A stretch of DNA of 64,000 nucleotides, taken from NCBI GenBank assembly GCA_028023455.1, contig JAQFVV010012420.1, positions 2,292,001-2,356,000 of the forward strand. Reading direction: 5' to 3'. Source of the DNA: Epiperipatus broadwayi (Eukaryota > Onychophora > Udeonychophora > Euonychophora > Peripatidae). Shown here piece by piece: positions 60,821 through 64,000 of the stretch. The notes beneath the pieces are model-generated. The model saw only the letters and a list, made by a program, of their open reading frames with translations. It did not search any database and was not told the DNA's origin. Positions within the stretch are counted from its first letter, which is position 1. Each line of letters starts with the position of its first letter. Both the position numbers and the translations under genes were made by a program.

Positions 60821-63694
60821 TTTTTCTTCTTGTAATTGGAATGGCCATATTAATTCATGAGTGGCTGTAATATGTTATGTTTGTACTACAAGGCAAAATC
60901 CTCTCTAATAGTTTTCACACACATGCACACACAAAAACAATGAAAAAAAAGGGCATTATTAATTCTAGATTTACCAATTTAATGGTGGGATTTTTTCATT
61001 CTTTCTTTATCACCAAGCTAAGAGCAACTAAATAACAATTCATTGACTGATAATAGTTAATTATTTGGATTGCTACTATGAAAGCTCATAAATTATAAGA
61101 CACTTGTTTATAAATTCACAATTGATTTATAAACCTTGGTAAAAGTAAAACAACTATTTTGAATAGCAGAAGAAAAATTATTTTTTAACATCTTTTCATA
61201 AATAATGAGAAATATGTTTTTAAAAAAAAGTTTTTACTTATTGAGATTTTATGAGTTCCTTTTTTTAATCCTTTAAAAAATGACTTAATTTCAAACTTTA
61301 ATCACAAAGACTAAAAGTATAAGTGAATTCTAACAAACACCCATTGTTCTGTGTTTTTTTTAAATTCTGATAATATTAATTCTAAGGTCAACGGTTTCCT
61401 TTACCTACTGATATTTGAGATAAATGGTTTTTGATATGTCAATAATGCCAATATCTTTAGCTAAAAATATTTAGATGCCCATTTACTGATTAACATTGCA
61501 TATTCAGCTCTCTTGTTTGTTTGTTTTTTTTTTTTAAAAAAAAGATTTTGCTTGGCTTTTTAATCCAATATATTACAATAAAATGTAAAATTATATAGAT
61601 TATACTTCAATTTACTACAAAAATCTATTAAGAGCAGCACTGCTATGTTAAAACTCTTGAATTGTTTTAAATACCATAGAAAACATTTGTATTCCAGTCT
61701 ATTCTGCATGATTGTACTAATCTCACCATCGACTCTTGTTTTTTCTACTATAATTTTCTTCATAGTGAATGAAAAGCCACATATAAAAATTTCACGAATG
61801 ACTAGGTGTGTAAATTGTAAATAATATTTTGCTTTCACTACTTTTATCTCCTGTGGATCTCTCTAATACTTTAGTGATCTTTATATATATTGTAGAACTT
61901 TTGATTTGCTAACTGTTTCAAAGAAGTATGTACATTTTATATAATAGTCAAAATTTGAAATTTAGAAAACCTATAATTGTATTACTATTAATTTTAAATT
62001 TATATTATGTAAAAATAGTTTAATCTATAAGATGTAAGTATAGGATCCTGTTGATTTAGTCAACAAATAATCAATCATATTTAGTTCAATTGTAATAGTA
62101 TTTAACAATTACAAGCATGTTTACAGCATACTTATCCAAATTTATAATATTTATTAAACTCTACAATAGTTATATTAAACAAGAATAAATGTATTTCATT
62201 TATTTATTGGGAAATAATATTTATTCCAATTGAAAATATTAAATTCTATAGTATTATAATTTTTGAAAATAATAATAACAATATTATCTTTTAAATATAG
62301 TTATTACTTTCATATTTTAATTTGAATAGATAATTATTATACAGAATAAAATTATAATTGTATTTAAACCTAAAAGCAGTTAAATTTAATAATTTAGTTT
62401 TTAAATATTTAGTTATTTTATTTCAAATTGTAGACAAAAGTTAATTTATGCAAAAAAAAAATACCAATTGATTAATAGTAGATGACCAAATTGATTTAAT
62501 TAATGGTCTGATGTATAATGTCTACAATATAAAAAGATGATTGCAGAAGGAAAAAATAAAGAATTGATTAAAAAGAACCAATAACCTGTTTCAATTAGTT
62601 CATTAAAAAATTGATTTTTTTTATCATATTTTATTTTAAATTAATTAAAAATTACTTTCAATAAGCTGAATAATTATACAAGATATTTTAAAACAAGAAA
62701 ACCTTTTCTCTAAATACAAAAATTAAAAAAACTGGCAGCTCTCACAACTTTTTTTTATATCAATGCTATTCAAGATTACAAATAATTTTAAAAATATATA
62801 TATATTAGAGAAAAAAGTATCTCTTGCTAGCTTGTGTCTTTTTTTAAAAAAAAATCTGATCTATTTATTTTTGCTCATAAATTGAACCCTTAAAATGCTT
62901 TATTAATTTATTCTCTCTTTTATATACCTATTTTAATCTGTAAGTAAAAAGCTTGTAAAGTCAAACTAGATGAACTTGTACAATATATATATATATACAC
63001 TTCAATAATATTATCAAAATTTAAGAAAAATGCTTTTGGTTTCTGGATTCTTCTCTGAATAATAGGCAAAACTACAAATTCTCAAAATAGTCATTAGACA
63101 TGGGTTATTATACAGTCTATAATGTAAAGTTTGATCATAAAAAAATGGATGAACACAAGCTATCCACTCAGTAGACCAAGTATATTTTTTCTCTATTATT
63201 GTACTATCTAGCACAGGAAATAGTTTGATTATAAATGACAACAATAATAATGAAAAGGTTATAATTAATATTGAATACAAATTATTATTTGTGACCAATA
63301 CTAAAGGCCTTGTAATTAGTACTAGTATACCCAAACTGTATAGAATCTAAATATTTCAATATTCATTTTAAGAATCAAGATTATTCATATTCATTCTGGT
63401 CTAGGGATCAAATGATCCATCTTTCTCAATAATAAAGATATTGCTCAACTTTTTAGAATTAAGAACATTAGTACTCATTATATTAACTGGATTTATTTAA
63501 AATATTTTTTATAAAATTTTAAGTTACTTTATTCTAAAATTTTCAATTTTTATGCAAAAAACTTATAAATCATTATGACATTCTGTATTTTTTTTTAAAA
63601 AAGTGAAAGTAAAATCTTCCTTTACTTTACTGATATATTTTTCTATTAGTTTGTTTTTTTAAAGAATATGTTCTCAACTTTTATGTTATTCATT
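60821..63694. other. No gene recognised
   Basis: AT-rich sequence. The minus-strand frames at 61560-61838 (92 codons) and 63014-63334 (106 codons) show no recognisable domain or splice context. AT runs occur at about 62791-62803 and 62982-62996. Confidence 0.45.
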
Positions 63695-64000
63695 TATCAT
63701 TATCATTATCATCAACCATTATCAATCCGCTGCTGGATGAAGATCTCTCCAAGTTCAATCCATCTTCTCCAATTTTTAGCTTCTCTTCTCCACATTATCC
63801 TTGCATACTTTCTCATCTATCCATCTCACATGTGGTGTCTTTCTGGGTCTTTTACAATCTTTTGGAATCCAGTTTAAGACTTCAATTGTCCATCTATTAT
63901 CATTTCTTCTAGAAATATGCCCAGTCCAACTCCACTTCAATCTTTAAATTTTTTCAATGAGGTCAGTAACACCTGTTTATTCTCTTACCCATACATTGCA
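63695..64000 (-). mobile_element. LINE (RTE-like family 1), 3' end, continues beyond the window
   Basis: Closely parallels 8195-8510: ATCAACCATTATCAATCCGC, then GATGAAGATCTCTCCAAGTT, CAATCCATCTTCTCC and TCTTTCTGGGTCTTTTACAA. This is the minus-strand C-terminal part and 3' terminus of a second copy, with a tetra/trinucleotide tail at the 63700 side. The reverse transcriptase would lie to the right of the window. Confidence 0.8.

Overview
This window looks like AT-rich (roughly three quarters A+T by eye), repeat-dominated nuclear DNA from a metazoan, probably an invertebrate. The evidence is eukaryotic: relics of several non-LTR retrotransposons, Penelope-like GIY-YIG sequence, tRNA-derived SINEs, hAT-type MITEs, long microsatellites, and consensus-like splice sites. 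I cannot assign the phylum. There is no bacterial-style gene content, and almost every short open frame is chance or repeat-derived. || Layout. 0-4.2 kb: fragments of two LINE families. 6.2-7.0 kb: a 750-bp inverted-repeat element with tRNA-like arms. 8.2-11.1 kb: the longest LINE (minus strand), which still reads as endonuclease then reverse transcriptase. 12-17.6 kb: two minisatellites, a near-perfect 273-bp palindrome, a SINE and a tRNA-Gly relic. 17.8-20.1 kb: two hammerhead-bearing elements, a very long AAT microsatellite and a short Penelope-like foldback. 24.1 kb: a hAT MITE. 28.0 kb: a third hammerhead element. 28.8-32.0 kb: a split LINE and a foldback. 35.2-37.8 kb: a TIR element containing a 1.5-kb Penelope-like inverted repeat with GIY-YIG sequence. 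40.8-47.9 kb: the only plausible host gene, on the minus strand, seen as a candidate first coding exon, an internal exon and a GC-rich 3' end, with another Penelope-like inverted repeat in an intron. 54.4-60.8 kb: a third LINE family, broken by a large insertion that carries four hammerhead units and, further on, by a single hammerhead element. The window ends inside another LINE 3' end. || The most interesting content is a small repeat family of about 300-430 bp carrying a type I hammerhead self-cleaving ribozyme. Eight units are present. Four single copies are flanked by 12-14 bp target-site duplications, and one array holds two direct dimers (period about 430 bp) in head-to-head orientation. 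The copy at 60457-60511 keeps the whole catalytic core. This matches the known association of hammerheads with Penelope-like elements and with their small non-autonomous relatives (retrozymes). The GIY-YIG Penelope-like family in the same window shows the same inverted-end architecture and similar duplications, so it is a reasonable candidate for the enzyme source. That link is inference.
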